Of a DNA stretch of 64,000 bases, positions 52,170 through 63,369 are shown in pieces. The DNA is from Simmondsia chinensis (Eukaryota > Streptophyta > Magnoliopsida > Caryophyllales > Simmondsiaceae). Each line of letters starts with the position of its first letter. Position 1 is the stretch's first letter. Both the position numbers and the translations under genes were made by a program. Below the pieces are notes generated by a model. It did no database searches and was not told the DNA's origin. It was given only the letters and a program-made list of their open reading frames with translations. The stretch lies in contig JAGTTD010000001.1 in assembly GCA_018398585.1 (NCBI GenBank), positions 7,194,501 through 7,258,500 of the forward strand, written 5' to 3'.

Positions 52170-53488
52170 CTTTGTTTGTTAATTTACGACATATTTATTT
52201 TGTTAAAATATATGTTATTTTATAACTTTAAAATTTTGACAATAACTTTGATACACTATAGAGTCGTTGCTAATACGAAGCAAATGAATATTTGCTACGG
52301 GTTAGCAAAAGATCTTATGGAAGCAAAGATGCAACCCTTACCGCCATTATTTTTCCCTATCAAACTGTCACGGATTTGCTACAGAAAACATCATAGCAAA
52401 ATACTTCAACTTTTGGTGTTGCAAATTTGTAACAATTTCTTTCGATTTTCAAACGAGTTTTGGTCCATTACAATTTGATACAGTCGGACCATTGCAAATA
52501 CATAGTATTTGCTTACTTTAAAGCAAACTGATTAGCCCTTAGTTGGTGCAAAGCTAATACACTAAATTTGGAACGGCGAAGCCACTGGACAAAGTCGTAT
52601 AAAGTTTCCACTGCACTATGTCGTCACAAAATATTCTTATATGTTAATTAATAACGTGTTAATTATTTTACATTGTTGTTTGTTGATTTATAGCATGTTT
52701 ATTTTGTTATAATATTTATTTATTTTAACAAAGTTTAAAAAAATCTCAAAAACTTTGCTACAGAGTGTAACCTGTTACTAATCCGTAGCAAATGAAGATT
52801 TGCTACAAATTTACAACCAGTAAAGCCGTAGCAATTTGTTTCGGATAGGGTCCTTGCAAATCCATAGCAATTTGCTTTGAGTTTGCAACAGTTAAGCCTG
52901 TAGCAATTTGCTACAGGACAAAACCGTTGTAAATCCGTAGCAAAGGATAAAGATTTGCAACGACTCTAGTCATAGTAAATTGCTACGACGTTAATCGTTG
53001 CAAATCTGTTTCTTTTGATATGAATTTGCAACGATTTTGTTACAAGCTAATGCCATGTGAAATTTTCATTACAAAGTCGCTGCTTTGTCGTTGCAAAATA
53101 TGCTTGCTTATTAATCTATCACATTTTTGGTTTGTTATAATATCAATTTATTTTAAGAAAGTACTAAAAAAATGTCAAAAAATTTGCTACAAAGTAGAGT
53201 CGTTGCAAATCTGTAGCAAGTGAAGATTTGCTACAGATTTGCAACGGCCAGCACCGCAGCAATTTGCTCCGGTTGTTGTCGTTGCAAATCTGTAGCAAAT
53301 GCTATGGATTTGCTACGATTTTGTCACAAATTTGCACTGTATGAAACATCCGTTGCAATGTCGTTGCTCTGTCGTTGCAAAATATGCTTGTTTCAAATCC
53401 GTTGCAAATATGTATGAGATTTGTTTCAAATTTGCTACGGATTTTGGCCGTAGCAAATTTTTGTTGCTAATTGAGCATTTTCTAGTAG
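52170..53488 (+). repeat. CACTA-D: subterminal repeat block, triplicated
   Basis: Three long units start at about 52173, 52680 and 53107; each opens with a ttgttgattta/tattttgttataat stretch, then aaatttgctac and many ttgcaacgg/gtagcaaat words like those of CACTA-C. The right edge is ttttctagtag at 53479-53488, a degraded TIR. Long triplication of a subterminal region is unusual. Confidence 0.75.
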
Positions 53489-54480
53489 ATGGGAGAGAGA
53501 GTGATATGTAGCCCCGTGGGCGTTGGGTTAGCCTGGATGAAGTTAAGGGAGAGTGAGATGTGCGAAGCTTGAGTGACTTAGATGAGGTTTGGGGAGACCG
53601 TGGGTCATCACGGGCTAGGTTGGGTTCGGGTGAGAATGGGGATGTTAGGGGAGAGGGAGACGTGAGATCTTTTGAGAGAGTGTGTGGGGTGTGAGACCCT
53701 TGGGTGAGAATTAGAACGTTAGGAGAGAGAGACGAGAGGACTCTTAGGAGAGTGTGTGGGGTTTAAGGCCCCGTGGAGGCTTGGGTTGAATGAGAGAAGT
53801 GAGGCTGGTATTTATAAGGAATAGAGGGTAGGTGATGCTGGCGAAAAATGACGGTTGGCGGTACAGTGGTCGCGAGGCAAAGGTAAGCAGTGGGCAGATG
53901 ATTAATTAGGTGGGTGGCGGTAAGTAGATGATTGGCTGAGTGGGTGGCGGCTGGGTGGTGATTGGATGAGTGGGTGGTGGTGATCTCTTAAGGAGGAAGC
54001 GAGGCATGCCATTGGAGAGCGTGGTCAGCGGTAGTGAGGTGCTGTCGTGGGGGGGCACATGCGGTGGGAGATATGCCGTGAAGGCTATGTGTGCGGTAGG
54101 AGCGAGTGGTGCTGAATACTATGATCCCAGGTGTTGACGGTATGAGCCATGCTTTTATGTATGCCACGATGGATATGCACACGATAGAGCGATGTTGGCA
54201 GTAGTGGAGCTTCACGGTAGGGGGATGGACCTACCGTCTAGTTAAGCGGGTTTGGTTGCCGTGACCATGGACGTTGGCGATAGCTGTCAATTCGCCAAGG
54301 TAATGCCGGCAGGGACTCTCGGTGAGGCATGCCGTGAGCAGGGTCTTGGCAGCATGCGATGTACCGCCATGAGTGTACCGTGAGGTATATGCGGTAGAGG
54401 CAAGCGGTGCTGAAATACCATGACCAAGGTCGGTGCCGCTATTGACCTATCTTCCCTACCCTTATCTTTTATATGCTCCA
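53489..54480. other. G-rich degenerate sequence with local repeats, no gene recognised
   Basis: Contains gtgggtggcgg-type repeats (53910-53970) and two related passages with ggtgctgaata and ccatgacc (54108 and 54400). Minus-strand readings of about 64-75 residues have no motif. It could be decayed transposon leader. Confidence 0.45.
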
Positions 54481-54960
54481 TTTTTATCCTCAGCAGAATA
54501 TAAATTGTTCAATTCTTAATTTTTTTTCCTTATGTGGAGTTCCAATGTAAACAAAAGAAGATACTTTGAATTTTATTTTTGGGTGAATTATATATTAGTA
54601 CCCCAAGGTTTATTATATTAATTTTTTAGTCAACAAATTTTATAAAATAATTTTGTAGTCCAAAAAATTTAAATAGATTTAATAAAATAATCCAAATAAT
54701 AATGTGTAAGGGTGTACAATATGCTCTGATTTCATTCTTTTATATCGTTGATAGATACATTTGTTGGATTGAATTAATATCTTGTTTGTAATCTTGAACT
54801 AAATTTGGGCCTTGGAGATTCGAGTTGCTATCACTCAATCAAATATTAAAGAAAAAAAAATGACACAAATTTTGAAAAGGTGACATGATACATGGAAGGG
54901 TGACGCGAAATGCGAAAAGTAGTCTAATACATTGTGTTTTGGACTAGAAACAAATTTCAA
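54481..54960. other. AT-rich intergenic DNA
   Basis: Nothing recognised apart from AT-rich sequence and a 9-bp A run. Confidence 0.6.
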
Positions 54961-55620
54961 CTTTTTTTTTTCGTTAATTAGCGATATAGTTTCGGTACAC
55001 AGTAGGCAACTCGACCAAGCGAGCCCTAAGTCAACCCGAAAAAGAACGGGGACCAAAACAGTAAAACCATACAAATAGAAAGACAAGTAAAAATAGGCAA
55101 AATATAGCAAGCCTCTAACACTGCTGGGCAAGAGACATAAACATGACCAACCAAAAGACAGGACAACGAAGCCATAAATCTATTGAAGCAAGGCACTCAG
55201 CGAAAGCGTATGAAAACCATCAAAATTCAGCCCTAGTCATTTCCCCATCTCCAGCGTGCGCTTCGCGGCACGGATCTTGCCGGCATCTCTAGCGCTGTTG
55301 CCCTTTCTCATCAGATTCTTCTTTTTTGGTTTGCTCGAGCCTTTCGCAGATCTCGTCGCACTATTTTCGGGTGACATGTCTTTTAGAAAATCCCGTAACT
55401 CCCTCTTGGCTTGCTATTTCATTTTTTGCTTCAATGCTCTCCTATCCCTTTTTGTCGCACCTGACTTCTGGGTCTGACGTCCCACCAATATTTTTTCCTT
55501 TCTCTGTCGAACTATGCGAGATTCCTTCCCAGTCTTGCTAGACTCCTCCATGTGGTGTACCAGAGTCACTCCCAAGGATTTTCCATCGTCGTACAATTGT
55601 CTTTCTACAGTCACGGGCTC
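54961..55620 (-). mobile_element. LINE-like poly-A tail with lysine/arginine-rich reading
   Basis: A short T run (54963-54971) begins an antisense tail whose first bases (cggtacacagtaggcaactcg) resemble the LINE tail at 8290-8340. Further right the minus strand reads, with one stop, a basic sequence (RRALKQKMK, stop, QAKRELRDFLKDMSPENSA) up to MTVERQLYDDG at 55614. I do not recognise the protein. A clear TSD was not found. Confidence 0.5.
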
Positions 55621-57195
55621 AAATAGAAAATGGCAATTACCACATACATAATATAAACGGTTTAAGTTGTAAAAAATATTTATGAGAAATATAATTTTAA
55701 AAGTATATATAATATTAATACTTTTTGTATAAATAAAAATATGGTTTTATTAGTATTCACATTGTATTAATTTAAATATATTAGATACCATAAATTTTCA
55801 CCATTTATCACCTACATACATATCCTGATATTTTAATATATGCAATGAAATAGCTTAAAATTTAAATATTTTATCACGTAGATATGTACTAAGATTTTAT
55901 CAATTTGATACATTTTTTTAAAACTCAATAGATTTTTGCTGCAAAATCCTAAAATTGAATATTATTTGGACATTACATAATTCATTAGAATTTGATTTTT
56001 TTTCCTATGACACATGACTTTAGTAATATTTAGGTAATTTAATTCAATATTTAGTGAATATTCTATTGCAGTTTGTAGAAATTTTGATGACAATATTGAC
56101 ATGACTTATTTATATAATATAATCATGTATTATATTGGTGTTTTTTATATAAAAAATGTGTTTGATTCTACTAAAATTAATTAAATTCTAATATAGGTTA
56201 CCTAAGTGATAAAATATTCAAACCTCAGGATGCCTATTAGAATATAAAACCAATCATGAGCCTTCATCCATCAGCTTAAACTTCTAGAACAGATGGTTCT
56301 TTGATAATACCACATTGTTTATATTAAAATATCAGGCTACTTGGATTATTTAATATTAATAATTATAAATAAAAATGTATTTTTCAGTATAAAAATTATG
56401 TAATACAACTCTTTAATTTTTCGTTTTGGAATATGCATATAATTGAAGCTATTACATGTTATTTAAATAACAATGAAAGGGATCCAATGCCACATATGCC
56501 ACAACACGGACGTAGTGATGGAATCAAGGTATCGAAATAAAAATAAAAGAATCAAGTAACGCATATTGTAAGTTAATCGAATTACAAATTTCCAAAAGTA
56601 CCGTCCATGTTCCAACTAAAGTCGTAGTTGAAAATCGCCATGGGCAGAAATGAATCTGATAGGCTTAGACAAAACTAGGACAATCTTAACAAAAAGCTTG
56701 GCCGAAAATTTACACAAAATCACGATGCACGCCACTTTATTTCGGTTCAACCTTAACAATACAAAAATTTAACAACTACTAATTATGAAAGACTTGAGTA
56801 TGAAAATTACTTAATGGTCAGACACTAAGAAGACTTTGTACAAAAGACTTGGGTATTCATTATTAAAGCTTCACAGTGTCCTAACAAAAAGCAAACTAAA
56901 CTAACACTAATAACCAAAGTTTGTTAGGAAGAGGAACATAACAACAACGTTAGTATACTGATAGAGAGAACATTATTACCAAAAGTGAACAAAGGCTAAA
57001 TATTTAAACAAATCATTTAAATTTATAGAAGTTTCACAAAGCGAGAAAGGAAATGACGAAAACATTTAAAGGAACCTATACTTTTAAAGTCTAGCCAAAG
57101 CACAATCATGTATGTTAAATACTATTTGCATAGAATAAAGTGATCACGATTACAAAAGATTTATAAAGCTCTAGCTACAAAGTGATGTTAGAAAT
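55621..57195. other. AT-rich intergenic DNA
   Basis: 1.6 kb with no gene, RNA or bounded element that I can support. Confidence 0.65.
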
Positions 57196-57556
57196 AGTGA
57201 CCACCCGTGAATTGCACGAGAAACACCTAGTGGAAGAATAAAAGACGAGTAGGAGATGATGAGGTTCATAATTGGATCTATCTATTATGGTCTATGTGGA
57301 GATGCCGTAATGACAAATTATTTCGGGGATGTGATGCAGCCCATGACCCAGGGTTGCCGTGTCATGGGGCGGGTACGGAGTTGGTGGGTACTCTTTGGCG
57401 GCAGGCACGCGGTGAAGATAGAATTTGATTTAAGATAGGATTAGTTTAAAATTTAGATTTATCTTTTATTATTTGTATTTATCTCTTAAAGTTTTATTTT
57501 AGTTCGAATAGCTCCTTTACATATACTAGGTTTTTCCAGTGCGATGCACGGATTGT
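57196..57556. repeat. Inverted pair of CCCGTG-CACGG motifs around 300 bp
   Basis: cccgtgaattgcacgagaaacacctag at 57205-57231 is the imperfect reverse complement of ctaggtttttccagtgcgatgcacgga at 57527-57552. Such cccgtgcNNtgcacggg sequences are common repeats in plant genomes. The unit may be a small foldback element; the 60-residue frame within is not recognised. Confidence 0.45.
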
Positions 57557-57775
57557 ATATTGCATTTGCTTTGTACATTATTTTCAATGGTTGATTTGTA
57601 ATGTTTATGAACCAAATTCGCTTTATATCACTAAAAATGTATTTTGACATACATGATAGGCAAGACAATGAAAATGCTCCCGATGCTACTTTCATATGAT
57701 TTAATTCCCTACAATTTTCAGTAGCAGTTGTTTGAATTTGGAGAAGTAAACTTGTTTCTTATTACTGCTGTTATT

Positions 57776-57791
57776 ACTATTATTATTAATA

Positions 57792-57839
<48 letters not shown>

Positions 57840-57917
57840 CATCATCATCATCATCGTTATGTAATTTTGTCTTCAGCCAAAAAATTGTTATTAAATTTTT
57901 ATCATTTATATTATTAC

Positions 57918-57959
<42 letters not shown>

Positions 57960-57960
57960 G
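57776..57960. repeat. ATT/TTA and TCA microsatellites
   Basis: (ATT)n at 57776-57840 passes into (TCA)n at 57838-57855, and a second (TTA)n lies at 57914-57958. The 93-residue frame over this is a repeat artefact. Confidence 0.9.
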
Positions 57961-58284
57961 GGTTATTTATGCCAAAAATCCTTGTACTTTGTCTATTATT
58001 TTAGTTTAGTCCTTGCACTTTTAATTGTGTCAATTTAGTTCCTGTATAATTCAAAATATGTCAATTTGGTCCTTAGAGAAAATATTATGTTAAGTTTTTA
58101 ATAAAATTTATAATGATTTGGTTGCGAGTTGGGTTAAATTGAGTAAAAGAATGAATTTATAATAAGTTACTTGCATCTAATATAATTTTCTCCTTCTAAA
58201 TTATGCCATTAACTTAACTTAAATTTGACCAAATGACTAAATTGACATATTTTAAGAACAGAGACCTTTAGCAAAAATAACCAT
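57961..58284. repeat. Candidate MITE with short inverted ends
   Basis: The left end ggttatttatgccaaaaatcc and right end (complement) ggttatttttgctaaag agree at 13 or more positions, and tatgtcaatttggtcc inside the left has a counterpart near the right (actaaattgacata). TSD is unclear because of flanking ATTA repeats. Confidence 0.5.
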
Positions 58285-58286
58285 TA

Positions 58287-58696
58287 TCTATGTTATATAT
58301 TATTGCAATGGCTCCATATCTCTCAAATACCTCCAAACCCCAATCATAAGCATTTTAAGCCATGACTTCTCCAACAATAAATTCACTATAGAATTTAAGC
58401 ATTTTAATTAACCAACAAATACACATATTGTGCTTTCAGTTTTCTAAATTGAAAAAAAAAAAAGGAACAAAAATAATATTCATATAATTCTTTATTTATA
58501 CAAAATGTCACAATTTAAAATTAAAAAATTTATTACTTATCTATGTTATATATTATTGCAAAGGCCCCATATCTCTCGAATACCTCCAAACCCCAATGCT
58601 AAACATTTTAAGCAATGACTTCTCCAACAATAAATTCACTATAGAATTTAAGCATTTTAATCAACCAACAAATACACATATTATGCTTTCAGTTTT
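58287..58696 (+). repeat. Direct repeat pair, 157 bp, 253 bp apart
   Basis: 58287-58443 and 58540-58696 share tctatgttatatattattgc, cctccaaaccccaat, atgacttctccaacaataaa and gctttcagtttt with few differences. The spacing DNA is AT-rich. The second copy ends where the Ty3/gypsy fragment begins. Confidence 0.85.
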
Positions 58697-58699
58697 AGG

Positions 58700-59965
58700 A
58701 TGAAGGTTACCGGGTTTGAGTAGCTGGTGAGTTAGTACCATGGTGACTCCACTTTTGGCGAGATATGGTGGGAAGCACAGTCAGAGTCTGTTCTAGGCTA
58801 CTTTATTCATGACGGTTTCTTGTTCAAACTAACTTTGCATTCTGAACTCTAGCTGGCGGCTTAAGATCATTGAGGAGAAGCACAACGCAGGGCATGTGGG
58901 CAGAGATAAGACGCTACAGCTCGTTACCGCCAACTACTTCTGGCCTACGATACGCAAGGACGTTGAGAGATATGTCAAGCGATGTCGTATCTGTCACGTA
59001 TCAAAGGGCGGGGTGACCAACGCTGGTCTTTGTATGCCATTGCTAGTTCCAAGTCAGCCGTGGATGGATATTAGAATGAATTTCATACTAGGCTTACCGA
59101 GAACAACTGGCGGAATTGATTCCATCTTTGTTGTCATGGACCGCTTCTCCGAGATGGCGTACTTCATCGAATGCAAGAAGGCTGCTGATGCCATATATGT
59201 GGCTAGTCTCTATTTCTGAGAGGTGTACAAGTTGCACGGATTACCAACGAGCATTGTTTCTAATCAGGATGTCAGGTTTGTGAATCACTTCAAGAGGACG
59301 TTATGGAAGATGGCGAACACATCTTTTGCCTTCAGCACCGTCCATCACCCTCAAATCGATGGACAAACCGAATCCACTAACCGATCATTTGGCAACCTTC
59401 TGCATTGCCTCGCTGCTGAAAATGCCAGAGGATGGGAGGCAAAGCTGCACCAGGCTGAGTTCACCTACAACAGCTCCGTCAATAGAAGTACCGGGTTTGC
59501 ACCATTCCAGGTCATCTACTATTTTTTTCCGCGATCTCCGATAGACTTGGCACCAGTACCAGATCTCACCCATCTTCATGTGAAGGCGGATGACTTCATC
59601 TCTTCCCTTAGGGACCTCCATGAGCAGACTCGAGCTCGATTGTTGAAGGCCAACACCAGATATAAAACAGCGAAAGATAAAGGACGCTGCGTAGTTCAGT
59701 TCCAAGTGGGCGATAAGGTTTGGGCGATTTTGAAACGAGAACGTTTCCCAGCTTGGGAGTACAACAAGCTCACCAGCCGCAAGATAGCACCATTGGCGGT
59801 ATTGGAGAAAGATCAATGATAACGCTTACCGTCTCCAGCTTCCACCCGGCATGAGGACTTCTGATGTCTTCAACGTTAAGCACCTTGTTCCTACTTTGGC
59901 AACAACTACACTGCTGATCCTCAGGCGAATTTGAGGGCGAATTCTCACCAACCCGGGGAGGAAGA
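58700..59965 (+). pseudogene. Ty3/gypsy polyprotein fragment: integrase with both catalytic Asp codons changed
   Basis: Reads the HHCC zinc-binding motif (HNAGHVGRDKT, CRICHVSKG), core (LPRTTGGIDSIFVVMDRFSE, HHPQIDGQTESTNRSF) and C-terminal part (FQVGDKVWAILKRERFPAWE, NAYRLQLPPGMRTSDVFNVK, NSHQPGEED). In relatives the first two catalytic residues are in MDF and SDRD; here they are MNF (AAT, 59079-59081) and SNQD (AAT, 59262-59264). The Glu is kept. A stop at 59217 splits the frame. Upstream RT/RNase H is absent. Confidence 0.9.
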
Positions 59966-60184
59966 TGTTGTTGGGAATAGCATAAAAATTTTTGTTGAAA
60001 AATAAACTCTGATGTTGACTATTGGGTTCACAGTTCTCAACTATGGTCACAACAATAGGTACCTATTAGAGCACTTAGAGTAGGAGACTCTTCTCTCTAC
60101 CGAAGCCCCCGGTCGGAGAGTCACGTTTCGGGACACCTCACGTGCGAGAGTTCCCGGGAATAGGTTTACCTTTATAAATCCTTT
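59966..60184. other. Junction region between gypsy fragment and Copia-E LTR
   Basis: Starts tgttgttggg after a purine-rich gggaggaaga, which could be the gypsy polypurine tract and LTR start. Alternatively the stretch is Copia-E leader in minus orientation, since a primer site follows at 60185. Not resolved. Confidence 0.35.
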
Positions 60185-60196
60185 GCCCTAATACCA
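60185..60196 (-). other. Candidate Copia-E primer-binding site, degenerate
   Basis: Minus-strand TGGTATTAGGGC, two differences from TGGTATCAGAGC, two bases outside the LTR end at 60199. It would mark leader sequence on the far side of the LTR. Confidence 0.55.
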
Positions 60197-60198
60197 GT

Positions 60199-62224
60199 TG
60201 TTGGGATGAATTTCAAAAATTCTCCTTAAAGATTACGCAGCGGAACAGGTTTAGAATTCATGACTCTAAACCTAGGGTTGATTTAAAATTCCAAATATTA
60301 AATCTACTGACTTAAATTCATAATTTAAATCATCAAATATAAATTCTTAATTTAGATTTACAAGCCTTTCACTCTAATATATTCATAACAGTACATAAAC
60401 TTAAACAGGTATTATAACGAATACTTTAAATAAATAGAAAAGCAAAATTAAAAGAAGAAGGAAAGAAAAACAAACCTGGAATTGCTCCAATAAAAAGAAA
60501 AACTAGAAAGAGAATAATATTCTTCAAAACCGAAACCCCGAGACCTTCTACGCAATAACCTAGAACTGCCCAGAAGGTGGGCTCCGAAAAATATTGAACT
60601 GAATCTCCGAAACAATTTCAGAAACCCTAAAGAATTATTTGGCCTCGAATGCCAAACCTCAAAATAAGCCCCTCTATTTATAGAAATATTTCGGAGCGAA
60701 AAATATAATTAAAATCGAATTAGGATTCGTCAGTTTAATACAAAACACAGCATATCGATTAAGCAATAGGCAAAACGCGGCGTTGCAAGCACACTGCACT
60801 CGTGTTTTATTTTAAATTAAGTATGACATGTGTTGGGCCGTGATTGGCCCATCGCAGGACACCCGGATCGCCACAGTGGGCGTCCCAGCTCGCGACAAGG
60901 CTGGATTTCATATATGCGGATCGTCACTGTGCAAGCTATAAAAACGTTTTTTTTTTTTTACTTTGTTCTCACATGTAAAAATTTATCTTATGAATTTTAA
61001 TTTTAAAAATTATTTTCTTTTATAATTTTTAATATTTATTCATCTCATGAATACTTTAATATTTTTCTAATGTTTTCCACATGTAAAAATTTATTTTATG
61101 AATTTTAATTTTCAGAAATTATTTTATTTTATAATTTTTTTAATATTTATTCATCTCATGAATTCCTTAATATTTTTTCAATGGCAAATAAAATACAGAG
61201 GCGTGCGCAGGGATCTCGGGGACAATTTATGTCTAGCTCTAAATGGGTTAAATTAAATTATCTCATGATATTAATTTAATTACCATTTAATGAGACTGAA
61301 TTCCACTAAATAAATCTCACTACACTCCAGACTTAAATTATTTATTCGATATTTCTTTAATATACTGTATTGATGACAATAACTCCCCCACGAGATGTCC
61401 ATGACAAAGGATAAATATAACCACTACCATTATCCTTCTCACAGCTTCTCCATTAGTTACCGATTCGTCCTTCACTGAATAATTCATTTATACTTGAACA
61501 TATTTACAGTATAAATTCCAAATGTCAAACACTTGGAATACTATGGCCAAAGTTTCCGAACCATTCAAATATTTGCGAATCAACTAAGGGGACATCTATA
61601 TCTCATAAAAGACTGTAGATTCCCTATTGAATACCTGATCCTTGTCACACTTTACGCCGCTACCAAGTGTACGTGGGATTTCAGTCATTCGTTTTAGACC
61701 TTACTTATAGTGCACCAAAGTAACTAACGCTCCATACACAAGTCCAGAATACTCTCAGGATTTAGAGTCGTCGTTCAAATAGTATAATGCGAATCACTCA
61801 TCTCCGATAGCAGTCTAGAAATAAGTAACTCACATGGTCCAACTCAGTGTGTCAAACACACTAACCTAACGCTTTTGGATCTCAATCCACATGACCAAGA
61901 CAAGCCATCTAAAGTGTCACATTATAGTCTTAACATACAAGTGGTCCATACTTGTCTTCGATTACGAGTCTTTCAAACAACAATCCATATCATTTGTTCC
62001 AAGTTTATCTGTGGCTTAGTCTCATAAACCACTTAGAACAAACATGTAAATTGTAGTCTGAGGACTACACCCATCTCATGGATGCCTCTCGAAAGAAAAT
62101 CACATGCAGTATAAATGGTCAAATACACAAATTTAACTAGAAAATGACTGGAACTTTAATTTTATTTATTAATTAAAGGAATATATCTAGAATAAATCAG
62201 GATTTCAGGACACTGTTCCTAACA
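60199..62224 (-). repeat. Copia-E LTR (about 2.0 kb)
   Basis: Plus-strand ends tgttgggatg and cctaaca, so TG...CA on the element strand. A purine-rich tract (complement of tctcctactgttcc) lies at 62225-62238 on the pol side and a primer-like site on the other side. No second LTR is visible in the window, so the boundaries rest on these signals. Long LTRs of this size occur in some copia lineages. Confidence 0.6.
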
Positions 62225-62238
62225 ATCTCCTACTGTTC

Positions 62239-63130
62239 CTAACCAACTGGAACCAGCTCATCACCTTGAAAGATCAACATAGGATCCCTAGTTCTTCTCA
62301 AGAACTAGAGAAAATATTTCACTGCCACCTAGTCCATTGGACCCAAATTAGACTAATACCTGCATACTATCCCATAGCATAGCAGACATCAAGTCTCGTG
62401 CACAACATGGCATACTTGAGGCTCCCACTGCCAAAGCATATGGAATATTCCTCAATTGCTCCTCCTATTGAGGTGTCCTAGAACACTACTCAAAAGAGAT
62501 AGGGACTTCATGTTATACCTTGACAACATCTTGTCAATATAAGTGGTTAAAGAAAGACCCAACATCCTACTCTTACGACCTCCCAGAAGCTTAATCCTAA
62601 GAGTAGAGTTGGCTTCTCCTATGTCTTTCATGTTGAGCTATCATGACAACCAAGTCTTTATAGCTAACTACACCCCTACATCATTCCTAATGAGTAGTAT
62701 ATTGTTGACATACAATACCAAAAAAGTCATTACTTTCTTTTAGTGTCGATTGTACACGCATGATTTGAGCAACCGATTGCACAAAACTAGAACCCTTTAT
62801 GGCTTTATTGTGGGTAAAAGGATCAGATTCAATGCCACGGTCAACCACTAAGGCTCCCACTATGAACCTGTCAGGTGTTTTGACAATCCTCCCATTATAC
62901 GTAAGCTTTCATGTACCTGGAACATTCTTGTTCCTGTTAGTAGGCGCATCTAATGCTCCCACTAGTACTTATGCAGTGTGTAACTATTCAGAATTATTGT
63001 CATTTCCTTTTAAAACTATTTTATTTTCGTTTTGTAGCTTACTTGCAAAATCCTTCTCTAAGTATTTTGCATTGTTCACATATGTAAGGAAAAAACAACA
63101 TGAATAAATCATAAACACACATTCCTTAGT
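62239..63130 (-). pseudogene. Copia-E RT/RNase H remnants with YVNN in place of YVDD
   Basis: Minus strand reads IVKTPDRFIVGALVVD and ESDPFTHNKAIKG (pre-RT region), VLYVNNILLIRNDVG, then scattered RT and RNase H words (QLRNIPYALAVGA). The RT box in copia is YVDD; here codons AAC AAT (complement of 62701-62706) give Asn at both catalytic positions. The RT fingers and integrase are deleted, since protease lies only about 700 bp away. Many stops. Confidence 0.82.
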
Positions 63131-63369
63131 AAATAAAAATTTTATTTCTTGACATAAAGGTTCACAACCATATAAGAAAAATGAATAACTATTATTCTTC
63201 AAACCACATCAATCAAATTCCTGCCCCTTATAGGTATAAATAAACAAAATCTTTTAAAACCAAAAACTCGAAAACTAAAGACTAAGCTAGCGCATCCTAC
63301 TACTAAGACTGTCACTCTTGTATCGCCTTCAGCTGTCAGATACAACTCACATCATGTAGCCTCCTGGTT

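Noticed and set aside
57728..58009. 93-residue hydrophobic ORF resembling a membrane protein
   Set aside because: The Ile/Leu/Ser runs are translated ATT, TTA and TCA microsatellites.
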